DNA of 64,000 nucleotides from Roseobacter sp. (lineage in GTDB: Bacteria; Pseudomonadota; Alphaproteobacteria; Rhodobacterales; Rhodobacteraceae): positions 1 through 64,000 of the forward strand of contig JAGXHA010000088.1 of the NCBI GenBank assembly GCA_024636475.1, in the 5' to 3' direction. This document shows positions 1 to 8,526 of this stretch, in pieces (position 1 is the first letter of the stretch; every line of letters begins with the position of its first letter). The notes below the pieces were generated by a model that worked only from the letters and a program-made list of their open reading frames with translations, searched no databases and had not been told where the DNA came from. A program made the translations under genes and the position numbers.

Positions 1-2
1 AG

Positions 3-77
3 TGGCAGCCCGTAGGGGAGTCGAACCCCTCTTTTCAGGTTGAAAACCTGACGTCCTAACCGATAGACGAACGGGCC
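3..77 (-). tRNA. tRNA-Glu (anticodon UUC)
   Basis: Read on the minus strand, this folds as a complete cloverleaf. The 7-bp acceptor stem begins GGCCCGT and ends ACGGGCT, followed by discriminator G and an encoded CCA. The anticodon loop is TTTTCAA, which gives anticodon TTC (glutamate), and the T arm contains GGTTCGACTCC. The gene is downstream of recJ on the same strand. Confidence 0.96.
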
Positions 78-152
78 ACTAGCTTGTGAGCGGTTCTTTA
101 GGCAATCGCGCCAAAGGGCGCAAGTGGAAATTCCCGAGAATCCAAAAAACTT

Positions 153-1892
153 TTACGCAGGTGCGGCATCTTCCAGACGAAGTTGTACCGATTGCCTGCC
201 GCGCCAGCTGTTGATGTCCAGACGACCGGCAAGATGAAACCGTGCGCCGCCGTGGTTTTCTAGCGCAGGACCAAGAGGGCCGTCAAAGGCACCGAACGCA
301 ATCGCGTCCAGCTTGACGCCACTGCCATCGCCAAAACTGATTTTCAAATGGCTTTCGCCGACCCGCTTGGCAAAACGGATCTGCATATCTGCAAAGACAT
401 AGCGCGGGGCAGGGGCACCGGCACCAAAGGGGCCTGCCTGCTCGATCATCTCGGCCAGCTCAACCGTGGCAGCGGCGGGCATCAGCAGGCCGTCAAGCCG
501 CAGGTCAGCAGCACCGGCCAGATGCGCGCCCTGTTTTTCCAGCAGCTCCGCCAGTCGCGCCATAGCGGCGTCAAGCTTGTCTTCGGCGACGGTCAGGCCC
601 GCCGCCATTTTGTGGCCACCGCCTTTTATCAACAGCCCCTCGGCCGCCAGCCGCTGGATCGGCGCACCCAAATCAATACCGGACACGGACCGGCCTGACC
701 CTTTGCCGATGCCGTTCTCAAATCCGATGACGACCGACGGCCGGTTCGAGGCCTCTTTGAGGCGCGCAGCGACAATGCCCACGACGCCCGGATGCCAGCC
801 AGCGCCCGAAGCCCAGACCAGGGGCGCGTCAAAGCCGCGTGTCTCGGCCTGATCCAGCGCTACGGCGCGTACAGACGCCTCTACATCGCGGCGCTCTGTG
901 TTCAGGGTGTCCAGACGTTCTGCCAGAGAGGCTGCCTCGTGAGGGTCGTTGCTGGCCAGCAAGCGGGCACCCAGATCAGCCTGACCGATCCGCCCGCCTG
1001 CATTGATACGCGGCCCCAGCAAGAACCCAAGGTGATAGGACGCGGGCGATGTATCCATGCGCGCCACATCTGCAAGAGCGGCAAGCCCGGCCCGGTCGCG
1101 CCGCGCCATGACCTTGAGGCCTTGGCGCACAAAGGCGCGGTTCACGCCTATCAGCGGGGCCACGTCTGCGACCGTTGCAAGTGCGACCAGATCCAGTAGC
1201 GCCATCAGATCGGGGCCTGAGATCTGCGCCTCGCGCAGTTGGCGGCCTGCTTCGACCAGCATCAGGAACACGACCCCCGCGGCGCACAGATGTGCCAGTG
1301 TGCCATCTTCGTCTTGGCGGTTGGGGTTCACAACGGCAACGGCGTCGGGCAGGGTTTCTGCCCCCAGGTGATGGTCCAAAACAATCACGTCAGCGCCCAC
1401 AGCCGCTGCGATGGGGCCGTGCGACAACGTTCCACAATCAACGCAGATGATCAGGTCATGTTTCAAGGCAAGGTCGGCCATCGCCTCGTCATTGGGGCCA
1501 TAGCCCTCATCGATCCGGTCGGGCACATAAAGGGTCGCGCTGGCACCCATGTCGCGCAGCCAGACCAGCAAAAGGGCCGCAGAGCTGCCACCATCGACGT
1601 CATAATCGGCAAATACCGCGATCCGCTGGTGGGCTTTGACCGCAGCCAAGAAGCGCGTTGTGGCCTTTTCCATGTCGCGCAGGGATCGCGGATCGGGCAA
1701 CAGATCCCGCAAGGACGGGGCCAGAAACTGATCGGCCTCGGCCGCAGTCACACCACGGCGCGCCAACACCTGACACAAGGCCAGCGGCAGGCCTGCCTGC
1801 TGCACCAAAACCTCGGTGGCACGCTCGATCTCGATACCGGGGCCAATCCAGCGCCGCCCGGTCAGGGACGCATCAACACCTAAAAAGCTCAT
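153..1892 (-). CDS. recJ: Single-stranded-DNA-specific exonuclease RecJ
   Basis: Predicted 579-residue 5'-3' single-strand exonuclease of recombination and mismatch repair, acting in the cytoplasm on DNA. It carries the DHH-family metal-binding motifs in order: DYDVDG (about 96-101), VDCG (about 151-154) and DHH (173-175). GPRINAGGRIG follows, and a C-terminal DHHA1-type GGGHKMAAG motif. Length is normal for alphaproteobacterial RecJ. The longest frame opens at a GTG at 1901, but the ATG at 1892, with a purine-rich AAGAAAGTGGG just upstream, is the more natural start. It is transcribed toward tRNA-Glu and lies downstream of glpX on the same strand, 59 bp away. Confidence 0.95.
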   Translation of the reverse strand: MSFLGVDASLTGRRWIGPGIEIERATEVLVQQAGLPLALCQVLARRGVTAAEADQFLAPSLRDLLPDPRSLRDMEKATTRFLAAVKAHQRIAVFADYDVDGGSSAALLLVWLRDMGASATLYVPDRIDEGYGPNDEAMADLALKHDLIICVDCGTLSHGPIAAAVGADVIVLDHHLGAETLPDAVAVVNPNRQDEDGTLAHLCAAGVVFLMLVEAGRQLREAQISGPDLMALLDLVALATVADVAPLIGVNRAFVRQGLKVMARRDRAGLAALADVARMDTSPASYHLGFLLGPRINAGGRIGQADLGARLLASNDPHEAASLAERLDTLNTERRDVEASVRAVALDQAETRGFDAPLVWASGAGWHPGVVGIVAARLKEASNRPSVVIGFENGIGKGSGRSVSGIDLGAPIQRLAAEGLLIKGGGHKMAAGLTVAEDKLDAAMARLAELLEKQGAHLAGAADLRLDGLLMPAAATVELAEMIEQAGPFGAGAPAPRYVFADMQIRFAKRVGESHLKISFGDGSGVKLDAIAFGAFDGPLGPALENHGGARFHLAGRLDINSWRGRQSVQLRLEDAAPA

Positions 1893-1951
1893 GCATCCCA
1901 CTTTCTTATTTGAATTGAATTGTCATCAGAAGCCCGATGCGACCATAGACC

Positions 1952-2920
1952 CTAGTGCTGGTCTGCGGGAGTGCGATAGTTGATGCGCCGCACCGATCCC
2001 GATTTCGACCGCATGATCAGCGTTTCGGTTGTCAGCCAGCCGGGTTCGCGTTTGACGCCCGGTAGCAAAGTACCGCCCGTAACGCCGGTCGCAGCAAAGA
2101 TCACATCTTGGGTGACCATTTCATCGCGGGTATAGATGCGGTCCAAATCGGTGATGCCAGCCTTTTCAGCGCGGCCCCGTTCATCGTCATTGCGAAACAG
2201 CAGCCGCCCATACATCTGCCCACCCATGCACTTTAAAGCGGCGGCGGCCAGCACACCCTCTGGCGCACCGCCTGACCCCATGTACATGTCGATGCCCGTG
2301 CCCGGCTCTGCGCAATGCATGACGCCTGCCACATCACCGTCGGTGATCAGCCGGATCGCGGCTCCGGTTTCACGGACCTGTGCGATTATTTCTTCATGGC
2401 GGGGACGCTCAAGGATACAGACCGTAATATCTTGCGGCGTGCACCCTTTGGCGGTGGCAAGGGCTATAACACGCTGGGCCGGTGTCATCTCCAAGGTGAC
2501 AATGCCCTCGCTGTAGCCGGGCCCGATCGCCAGCTTGTCCATATACACGTCGGGTGCGTGCAGCATCGATCCGCGCGGGCCCATTGCAATGACGGTCAGC
2601 GCGTTGGGCATGTCTTTTGCGGTCAGAGTGGTCCCTTCCAGCGGATCAAGTGCGATATCAACGCCCGGGCCATTACCGGTTCCGACTTCTTCGCCGATAT
2701 ACAGCATCGGGGCTTCGTCACGTTCGCCTTCCCCAATCACGACAACGCCAGCGATATCCAGCAGGTTCAGCTGCTCGCGCATGGCATTCACCGCCGCCTG
2801 ATCCGCTGCTTTCTCGTCCCCGCGTCCAATCAGTTTGGCCGAGGCCAGGGCGGCGGCTTCAGACACCCGCGCAAGGCCAAGCGACAACATGCGGTCTTTG
2901 AAATCAGCTGATGCAGTCAT
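1952..2920 (-). CDS. glpX: Class II fructose-1,6-bisphosphatase GlpX
   Basis: A 322-residue metal-dependent phosphatase converting fructose-1,6-bisphosphate to fructose-6-phosphate in gluconeogenesis. Family motifs are visible: GEGERDEAP (63-71), DPLEGTTL with metal-ligand candidates D92 and E95, and a C-terminal GSGGAPEG segment. Some relatives also act on sedoheptulose-1,7-bisphosphate, and the sequence does not tell these apart. The start has AGGAA upstream. It lies 41 bp downstream of hom on the same strand, and recJ follows, so hom-glpX-recJ may be co-transcribed. This gene order is common in roseobacters. Confidence 0.95.
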   Translation of the reverse strand: MTASADFKDRMLSLGLARVSEAAALASAKLIGRGDEKAADQAAVNAMREQLNLLDIAGVVVIGEGERDEAPMLYIGEEVGTGNGPGVDIALDPLEGTTLTAKDMPNALTVIAMGPRGSMLHAPDVYMDKLAIGPGYSEGIVTLEMTPAQRVIALATAKGCTPQDITVCILERPRHEEIIAQVRETGAAIRLITDGDVAGVMHCAEPGTGIDMYMGSGGAPEGVLAAAALKCMGGQMYGRLLFRNDDERGRAEKAGITDLDRIYTRDEMVTQDVIFAATGVTGGTLLPGVKREPGWLTTETLIMRSKSGSVRRINYRTPADQH

Positions 2921-2961
2921 GGTCGTATTCCTGTCAAAATTAGGTTTTTGAAATCATATCG

Positions 2962-4248
2962 CTAAAGGTCTTCGATCCGAAGGGCGACGGGGTCGGTTGC
3001 CAAGACGCCCGTTTCAGCCATTGCAGCCAAAGCCTCATCCAGTGCTTTTCGGGATGTCTTGTGGGTGACGATCAGCACAGGGGCGTGATCGGTATTGTGT
3101 TCGGTTTGGCGCATCCTGTCGATGCTGATCCCCGCTTCGCCCAAGACCGTCGCGATTTTTGCCAGTGCGCCGGGCTTGTCCAGCAGACTCATGCGCAGAT
3201 AAAACGCCGCCGGTGCCTGTGACATCGCCGAGGTGGCATTGGCTAGCGTGCTTGCCTTTTGACCAAACACAGGCCCCCGCCAGCCGCGCGCAATATCGCA
3301 GATATCAGACAGAACTGCACTGGCGGTCGGCCCTTCGCCCGCACCGGGGCCGCGCAACACGATCTGGCCGATCGCATCGCCCTCAAGCACGATCATATTC
3401 GTGCCACCAGACAATTGCCCCAACGGCGAGGTGTCAGGCACAAGGCAAGGCTGCATCCGCTGCTCAAGCCCGCGCCCGGTCATTTGCGCGACACCCAACA
3501 GCTTGATCTTGTAGCCCATGCCAGCGGCCGCCCGAATGTCGTCGATGCTGACGCGTTCGATGCCTTCCAGATCAATCCCTGCAAAATCAATACGCGAGCC
3601 AAAGGCAATCGACGACAGGATCGCCAGTTTATGCGCAGCGTCAATGCCGCCTACGTCCAAGGCCGGGTCCGCCTCAAGATAGCCAAGACCGTCGGCTTCG
3701 GCAAAAACATCCGCATAGGGCAAGCCTGCGTCTTCCATCCGGGTCAGGATATAGTTGCACGATCCGTTCATCACGCCCATCACACGGGTAATCTGGTTGC
3801 CAGCCAATCCTTCAGTCAGAGTTTTGATGACCGGGATACCGCCTGCCACTGCCGCCTCGTAGCGGATCAAAAGACCGCCTGCTTCGGCCTGTTCTGCCAG
3901 CGCTTGGCCGTGAATGGCCAGCATCGCCTTGTTGGCGGTGATCACATCCTTGCCCGATGCCAATGCCGCCTCGGTCGCGTTCTTGGCAGGACCCTCTTCG
4001 CCGCCGATCAATTCGACAAACACATCCACATCGTCGCGTTTGGCCAGTGCAACGGGATCATCCTCCCAGGCATATCCCGTCAGGCTCACGCCCCGGTCCT
4101 TGTCGCGACTGCGTGCTGATACCGCCGTGATAGTGATCGCACGGCCTGTGCGGGCCTCAAGCAAAGCGGCTTGTTTGCGGATGATGCGCACAACGCCCAC
4201 ACCCACGGTTCCCAATCCGGCAATACCAAGACGAAGCGGTTGTGACAT
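2962..4248 (-). CDS. hom: Homoserine dehydrogenase
   Basis: NAD(P)-dependent reduction of aspartate semialdehyde to homoserine, the branch to threonine and methionine. The 428-residue protein has an N-terminal Rossmann motif GLGTVGVG, a catalytic-domain segment IDAAHKLAIL with the conserved lysine, and GEGPTASAVLSD. A C-terminal ACT domain (about the last 75 residues, around LDKPGALAKIATVL) suggests allosteric feedback control. The frame extends upstream to 4329, but ATG 4248 is preceded by AAGGAAA at good spacing and starts exactly at the conserved N-terminus, so it is preferred. It is a monofunctional enzyme, not fused to aspartokinase. Confidence 0.95.
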   Translation of the reverse strand: MSQPLRLGIAGLGTVGVGVVRIIRKQAALLEARTGRAITITAVSARSRDKDRGVSLTGYAWEDDPVALAKRDDVDVFVELIGGEEGPAKNATEAALASGKDVITANKAMLAIHGQALAEQAEAGGLLIRYEAAVAGGIPVIKTLTEGLAGNQITRVMGVMNGSCNYILTRMEDAGLPYADVFAEADGLGYLEADPALDVGGIDAAHKLAILSSIAFGSRIDFAGIDLEGIERVSIDDIRAAAGMGYKIKLLGVAQMTGRGLEQRMQPCLVPDTSPLGQLSGGTNMIVLEGDAIGQIVLRGPGAGEGPTASAVLSDICDIARGWRGPVFGQKASTLANATSAMSQAPAAFYLRMSLLDKPGALAKIATVLGEAGISIDRMRQTEHNTDHAPVLIVTHKTSRKALDEALAAMAETGVLATDPVALRIEDL

Positions 4249-4350
4249 GTGCGTTTCCTTTAGATGGTGCGCTTGCGCGATCAGATTATTCCTTGGCGGC
4301 CATGTAGCTGGTTCACACCCCGCGCGCAACTTGACCGTTCGGAATAATCC

Positions 4351-4647
4351 TCATTGCAAACCTTGGGACAACCGTTGTTTCTCTGCCCCGGTCAGCACGG
4401 AGCCACGAAGCCGCGCCGCGCGGGCTTGCAGACCTGCGACACGGGCGTCCAGCACGTTTTCTGTCTGGGTGGTATTGATCTGCCCAGCCGTGGCGCGCGC
4501 CAAAAGGGGATCAACAGGCACGATGGCAGGATATTGCGCAGCCAGCATTTCGGGCGTTGCACGGCTATCGAGCGCTGGAAACTGCGTACACGCAGCAGGC
4601 AACATTATGGAAAGGGCACAAAGGCCAAGAAGGGCGCGATTGGTCAT
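4351..4647 (-). CDS. Small predicted lipoprotein of unknown function
   Basis: A 98-residue protein whose N-terminus has a short hydrophobic signal ending in a lipobox, LPAAC, so lipidation at Cys20 and export are predicted. The mature part is alanine-rich and probably helical, with an alanine- and arginine-rich segment near the C-terminus (residues 67-81). No known domain is recognised. It lies upstream of hom on the same strand and divergent from a TetR regulator. The 80-bp intergenic region holds a perfect palindrome, so the regulator may control it. Similar small lipoproteins are widespread in roseobacters, but their role is not known to me. Confidence 0.7.
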   Translation of the reverse strand: MTNRALLGLCALSIMLPAACTQFPALDSRATPEMLAAQYPAIVPVDPLLARATAGQINTTQTENVLDARVAGLQARAARLRGSVLTGAEKQRLSQGLQ

Positions 4648-4697
4648 GGGATCAAGTCATGCACCAGCCCGCGTTTTCGCGCAAGCGGGGTTTGCCT

Positions 4698-4713
4698 TTG
4701 AACAAGTGTTCAA
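4698..4713. promoter_or_regulatory. Perfect 16-bp palindrome, probable TetR operator
   Basis: TTGAACA-AG-TGTTCAA is a perfect inverted repeat, 7 bp per arm with a 2-bp spacer. It lies 14 bp upstream of the tetR start at 4728 and 50 bp upstream of the divergent lipoprotein gene. Size and placement fit an autoregulatory TetR-family operator. Confidence 0.65.
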
Positions 4714-4727
4714 TTAACCATGTTCTT

Positions 4728-5315
4728 ATGGCACGCACCACCGGATCACATTCTGACATTACCGGCCCCAAGGTCCGCGAAGCGGCGTTGCGGCTATTTG
4801 CGCAAAACGGATTTGCTGCCGTGTCCATGCGCGCCATCGCTGGCGAAGTGGGTGTTCAGGCCGGCGCGCTTTATAACTATACCCCAGACAAACAGACGCT
4901 TTTGTTTAGCCTGCTCAGCACACATATGGAGCAGCTGTTGGAGGCATACACCGACGATCTTTCCCAAACGCCAGTCGACCGCTTGCGGCATTTCGTTGAT
5001 TTCCACATCCGCTTTCACGCAGACCGCCCGGACGAGGTTTTCATTTCCTACATGGAATTGCGAAATCTAAGCCCTGAAAACTTCAGCACCGTCGAGGCGT
5101 TGCGCCGCCGCTACGAGGACCGCTTGGAAGGGATCTTGCAAAGTGGCGCTGACGCCAATGCTTTTGACATTGCCGATACCAAGATCGCGACACTTGCCGT
5201 CATCGCGATGCTTACCGGTGTGAACACCTGGTTCCATGAAGGGGGGCGTCTGACACTGGATCAGGTGATCGCGCAATATTGGGATATGGTGCGCAGATGC
5301 GTGATTGCGGGCTAA
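4728..5315 (+). CDS. TetR/AcrR family transcriptional regulator
   Basis: A 195-residue DNA-binding regulator. The N-terminal helix-turn-helix is clear: VREAALRLFAQNGFAAVSMRAIAGEVGV followed by GALYNYTPDKQTLL, the standard TetR recognition-helix region. The C-terminal half is a ligand-binding helical domain of unknown specificity. The open frame extends upstream to 4557 through unrelated sequence. ATG 4728 is chosen because it precedes the conserved domain and follows the palindrome. It is divergent from the small lipoprotein and convergent with the pirin gene. The ligand cannot be predicted. Confidence 0.88.
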   Translation: MARTTGSHSDITGPKVREAALRLFAQNGFAAVSMRAIAGEVGVQAGALYNYTPDKQTLLFSLLSTHMEQLLEAYTDDLSQTPVDRLRHFVDFHIRFHADRPDEVFISYMELRNLSPENFSTVEALRRRYEDRLEGILQSGADANAFDIADTKIATLAVIAMLTGVNTWFHEGGRLTLDQVIAQYWDMVRRCVIAG

Positions 5316-5332
5316 GGCCCATCCTGGCCTTA
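5313..5332. terminator. Hairpin between convergent tetR and pirin genes
   Basis: TAAGGCC-CATCCT-GGCCTTA forms a 7-bp stem that includes the tetR stop codon, followed by CCCCTTT. It is symmetric and sits between convergent genes, so a weak bidirectional terminator is plausible. There is no long T tract. Confidence 0.45.
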
Positions 5333-5342
5333 CCCCTTTGAC

Positions 5343-6254
5343 TTAATGGGCTGGTTTGATGAAGGTTCCGTTGTTGAGATCCTGCATCGCCTGCATCAAT
5401 TCGGCCCGCGTGTTCATCACAATGGGGCCATGCCATGCGACAGGCTCGTCGATCGGCGCACCGGATATCAACAGAAAACGCACGCCTTCGGGTCCGGCCT
5501 GAACCGTTACCTCGTTGCCTGTGCCAAAGCGGATCAAGGTACGATCACCGCTAAGGTCGCGAATGTTGACCTCTTCGCCGGCAATCTCTTTTTCAAGCAA
5601 CACACCAGAGGGTTGGGACGCATCGGCAAAGGCAGCAGTTCCTTGAAAGATGTAGGCGAATGCCCGGCGATAGGTGTCGACCTTGAACGTCTTTCTAACG
5701 CCAGCCGGCACCGTGACATCTAGGTATTGGGGGTCAGCGGCGATACCGTCCACAGGGCCTGTCTTGCCCCAGAACTCGCCTGTGATCACCTTGACGATGG
5801 TGCCATCATCATCTGTCACCACCGGAATGTCTTTGGCGGTAACGTCCTGATAGCGCGGCGCTGTCATCTTTTGGGCGGATGGCAGGTTGCCCCAAAGCTG
5901 AAACCCATGCATCTGTCCGCGCGCATTTCCGTGGGGCATTTCCTGGTGCAAAATACCCGATCCGGCCGTCATCCATTGCACATCACCTGCACCAAGCGTG
6001 CCGACATTACCCAACGAATCACCGTGTTCTACCGTACCTTCCAGTACGTAGGTAATTGTCTCGATCCCGCGATGGGGGTGCCAAGGAAAGCCCTTTTCGA
6101 AATCAATGGGACGCTCGTTTCGAAAGTCATCAAAAAGCAGGAATGGGTCAAGCTCGCTTGGATCCTGAAAGCCAAACGCGCGGTGCAGTTTCACGCCAGC
6201 CCCTTCCATTGTGGGAACGGCAGCGCGTGTTTCCAAGGTAGGTCTCAGGGACAT
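5343..6254 (-). CDS. Pirin family protein
   Basis: A 303-residue bicupin of the pirin family. The N-terminal cupin holds the metal-binding set: FPWHPHRGIETITYV with two histidines, VEHGDS with a further histidine, and the conserved SGILHQEMP. The C-terminal cupin is less conserved, as usual. Known family members include quercetinase-like dioxygenases and transcription cofactors, and the sequence does not settle which applies here. It is divergent from the oxidoreductase at 6446, with 191 bp between the starts, and convergent with tetR. Confidence 0.9.
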   Translation of the reverse strand: MSLRPTLETRAAVPTMEGAGVKLHRAFGFQDPSELDPFLLFDDFRNERPIDFEKGFPWHPHRGIETITYVLEGTVEHGDSLGNVGTLGAGDVQWMTAGSGILHQEMPHGNARGQMHGFQLWGNLPSAQKMTAPRYQDVTAKDIPVVTDDDGTIVKVITGEFWGKTGPVDGIAADPQYLDVTVPAGVRKTFKVDTYRRAFAYIFQGTAAFADASQPSGVLLEKEIAGEEVNIRDLSGDRTLIRFGTGNEVTVQAGPEGVRFLLISGAPIDEPVAWHGPIVMNTRAELMQAMQDLNNGTFIKPAH

Positions 6255-6445
6255 GGTCGCTCTCCTATGCGGTACTTGTCGTTAAGATAGGGCTGCAAGG
6301 TCTGCGCCGCAATCATACAGCGCCGAACAAAATCTGTGCGCCACTGCACCTTTGCGCTGCTAGAACGAGGGGGGGTCGCAAACAGACGCGACTGCTGTTT
6401 CCCCCAGCGGTTCATATTACGCTAACACTTATGGGAGCCATGCGC

Positions 6446-7396
6446 ATGAAAGTTGGGTTTATCGGGTTGGGAAATGTCGGCGGCAAGCTTTCGGGGAGTT
6501 TGCTGCGCAACGGTGTTGATTTGCATGTGCATGACCTGAACGTTGAATTCGTTGCGCATAAGGTCGCGCAGGGTGCCTCGGATGGGGTGTCGCCTGCCAA
6601 TCTGATGCAAAGCTGCGATGTGGTCATCACCTGTCTGCCAAGCCCTGCTGCCTCTGCCGCAGTGGTGGCACAAATGCTGCCCCATGTGGGCCCGGGCAAG
6701 ATCTGGATGGAAATGTCGACAACTGACGCTGCCGAGATCGAGCGCCTTGGGCGTGCCGTTATTGAAGCGGGCGGCGCGGCGGTTGATTGTCCGGTCTCTG
6801 GCGGATGCCACCGCGCCGACACCGGCAACATCAGCATTTTCGCCGCCTGTGACCGCGCCACATTCGAGCGTATCCTGCCACTTTTGACGATTATGGGGCG
6901 GCGCGTGTTGCACACCGGTGATCTGGGAACCGCGTCGGTCTTGAAAGTGATGACAAATTATCTGGCCACGGTGAACCTGATTTCACTGTGCGAGGCAATG
7001 ACAGTGATGAAAGCCTCTGGCATGGATCTTGCTACAACATTCCAAGCGATTTCAATGTCTTCTGGTACATCCTTTGTGCACGAAACGGAAAGCCAGTTGA
7101 TCCTGTCGGGGTCACGGGATGTGAACTTTACAATGGACCTTATCCAAAAGGACATCGGGCTTTTCCAAAAACTGGCCGATCAGTTTGCTGTACCCTTGGA
7201 AATATCGCCGCTGATTATTGAAATCATGACGGATGGTCAAAAAAGATATGGAGAACGGGCGCAATCAGACCGGATCATCGAGCGTTTGGAAGAGGCAACA
7301 GGCCTGCAAATATTGGCGGACGGGTTCCCGCAGGAATTGATTGACGATGAGCCAGAAGAACAGGGCTATGAGGTCAATGCCCGTTCATCTTCGTAA
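6446..7396 (+). CDS. NAD(P)-dependent beta-hydroxyacid dehydrogenase (3-hydroxyisobutyrate dehydrogenase family)
   Basis: A 316-residue oxidoreductase. The N-terminal Rossmann fold begins VGFIGLGNVGG. The family's substrate-binding motif appears as DCPVSGG, and the catalytic-lysine helix as LKVMTNYLATVNL (K followed by N at +4). It belongs with 3-hydroxyisobutyrate, tartronate-semialdehyde and related dehydrogenases, and the exact substrate is not evident. Three in-frame ATGs exist (6431, 6440, 6446). GGGAG at 6433-6437 is correctly spaced only for 6446, which also matches the usual MKVGFIG start. The C-terminal tail is acidic. No operon partner. Confidence 0.87.
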   Translation: MKVGFIGLGNVGGKLSGSLLRNGVDLHVHDLNVEFVAHKVAQGASDGVSPANLMQSCDVVITCLPSPAASAAVVAQMLPHVGPGKIWMEMSTTDAAEIERLGRAVIEAGGAAVDCPVSGGCHRADTGNISIFAACDRATFERILPLLTIMGRRVLHTGDLGTASVLKVMTNYLATVNLISLCEAMTVMKASGMDLATTFQAISMSSGTSFVHETESQLILSGSRDVNFTMDLIQKDIGLFQKLADQFAVPLEISPLIIEIMTDGQKRYGERAQSDRIIERLEEATGLQILADGFPQELIDDEPEEQGYEVNARSSS

Positions 7397-7754
7397 ATTC
7401 TCATGCAGTGCATGACCTTTCGGGCGTAAGCCTATGAGAGTATTCGTTTTCCCCTTGTGAAACAGGGGCGGTAAAGTAAGTCCAGCGCCCAAAATCATTA
7501 ATGAAATGGTCGGTGCGCCTTAGAGTGTTTACACTAAATTATTGATTAATTTACGTTAATTAATTTTGATGTGTTGGATTGGCTTCTACCTTCAACTCGT
7601 TGGATATGCATCGTTATCCTGGAAATCAGGCCTTGGAATAACGCTGCAAAGACCCTTAAAAGTTAACCCTCTCCTGCCTCTCTGAGCGGTTTTGTTCATC
7701 AAAGCCTCAAGATGCGCCAAGCCTGAATCTTGGGGCCCAGCCACCACCTCGATG
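7397..7754. other. Intergenic region, no gene recognised
   Basis: About 360 bp, AT-richer than its surroundings, between convergent genes. It contains a perfect 15-bp palindrome TCATGCA-G-TGCATGA (7401-7415) just after the upstream stop and a near-perfect AT-rich palindrome at 7546-7563 centred on ACGT. A minus-strand open frame runs through the nitroreductase end but has no recognisable content and no ribosome-binding site. No tRNA or clear terminator seen. Confidence 0.6.
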
Positions 7755-8435
7755 TCAGCTGTCAAATCCCACAAAACGTGCCATATTTTCCACCGGCCGG
7801 CGGACTGATCGTACGTCGTTGGCTGAAAACTTCTCGTCTGGCCAACCAAGCGCGACGCAGGTCATGATGACTTCATCATCGGGAATCTGCGCGTGCTCGC
7901 GCACCACGGGGGACTGCATGATGCCTTGGCCGTTTATGACTGAGCCCAGTCCCTTGCTCCATGCGGCCAGCACTAACCCATAGGTGACAGCACCCAGATC
8001 GAAATGCGCGATGGTGCCATTATCATCCAGCGCTTTGTCAAAGGTGACGACGACCGACACCGGCGCATCGAATTGCCGAAAGCCGCGCATCACCCAGTCT
8101 TGGCGGCGCTCTTTATCCTCGCGCTCGATCCCCATGGCTGCGAACAGCTGCTTGGCGATATCAACCTGGCGTTCGCGGTGGATGCCGGCATAGGCACCAT
8201 GATCGCTGATCTCGCGTACGGGGGGCACGCCTTCCAGCATGCGCGTCGAATTGCCTTCGCGGACTTTCTCAAGGGGATCACCGGTCAGGACGTGAAAATG
8301 CCAAGGCTGGGTGTTCATCGAAGATGGCGCGCGGTTGGCCAAGGTGATGATCTCTTCCAGCAGGTCGCGCGAAACCGGATCCTTGGTAAAACCCCTGATG
8401 CTGCGCCGTCCCAGCATTGCCTGTTCTAGATCCAT
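7755..8435 (-). CDS. Nitroreductase family flavoprotein
   Basis: A 226-residue FMN-dependent oxidoreductase of the nitroreductase fold. Visible family features are the N-terminal RRSIRGFTKDPV flavin-phosphate-binding arginines, NRAPSSMNTQPWHFHVLTG, and a C-terminal segment around DEVIMTCVALGWPDE. Members reduce nitroaromatics, quinones or enones with NAD(P)H, and the physiological substrate here is unknown. The start is supported by GGGAGG 7 bp upstream. It precedes sdaA by more than 90 bp in the opposite direction of transcription flow and is probably monocistronic. Confidence 0.9.
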   Translation of the reverse strand: MDLEQAMLGRRSIRGFTKDPVSRDLLEEIITLANRAPSSMNTQPWHFHVLTGDPLEKVREGNSTRMLEGVPPVREISDHGAYAGIHRERQVDIAKQLFAAMGIEREDKERRQDWVMRGFRQFDAPVSVVVTFDKALDDNGTIAHFDLGAVTYGLVLAAWSKGLGSVINGQGIMQSPVVREHAQIPDDEVIMTCVALGWPDEKFSANDVRSVRRPVENMARFVGFDS

Positions 8436-8526
8436 CGTCTGCCTCCCTGATTTCCTGACAGACGTCAGCGTCCTTCAAAGGGTCGGCGGGGTCAAGCATC
8501 TGTTAACCCTCTGCCGCTGCGTCAGG

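Noticed and set aside
78..152. Hairpin GCGCC/GGCGC downstream of recJ as terminator
   Set aside because: Stem of only 5 bp and no T tract.
1239..1883. A 214-codon plus-strand open frame inside recJ
   Set aside because: It is antisense to clear RecJ coding sequence and its translation has no recognisable domain; many such long shadows arise in GC-rich DNA.
7592..7849. An 85-codon minus-strand frame overlapping the nitroreductase end
   Set aside because: No ribosome-binding site, no recognisable content, and half of it is an out-of-frame reading of nitroreductase.
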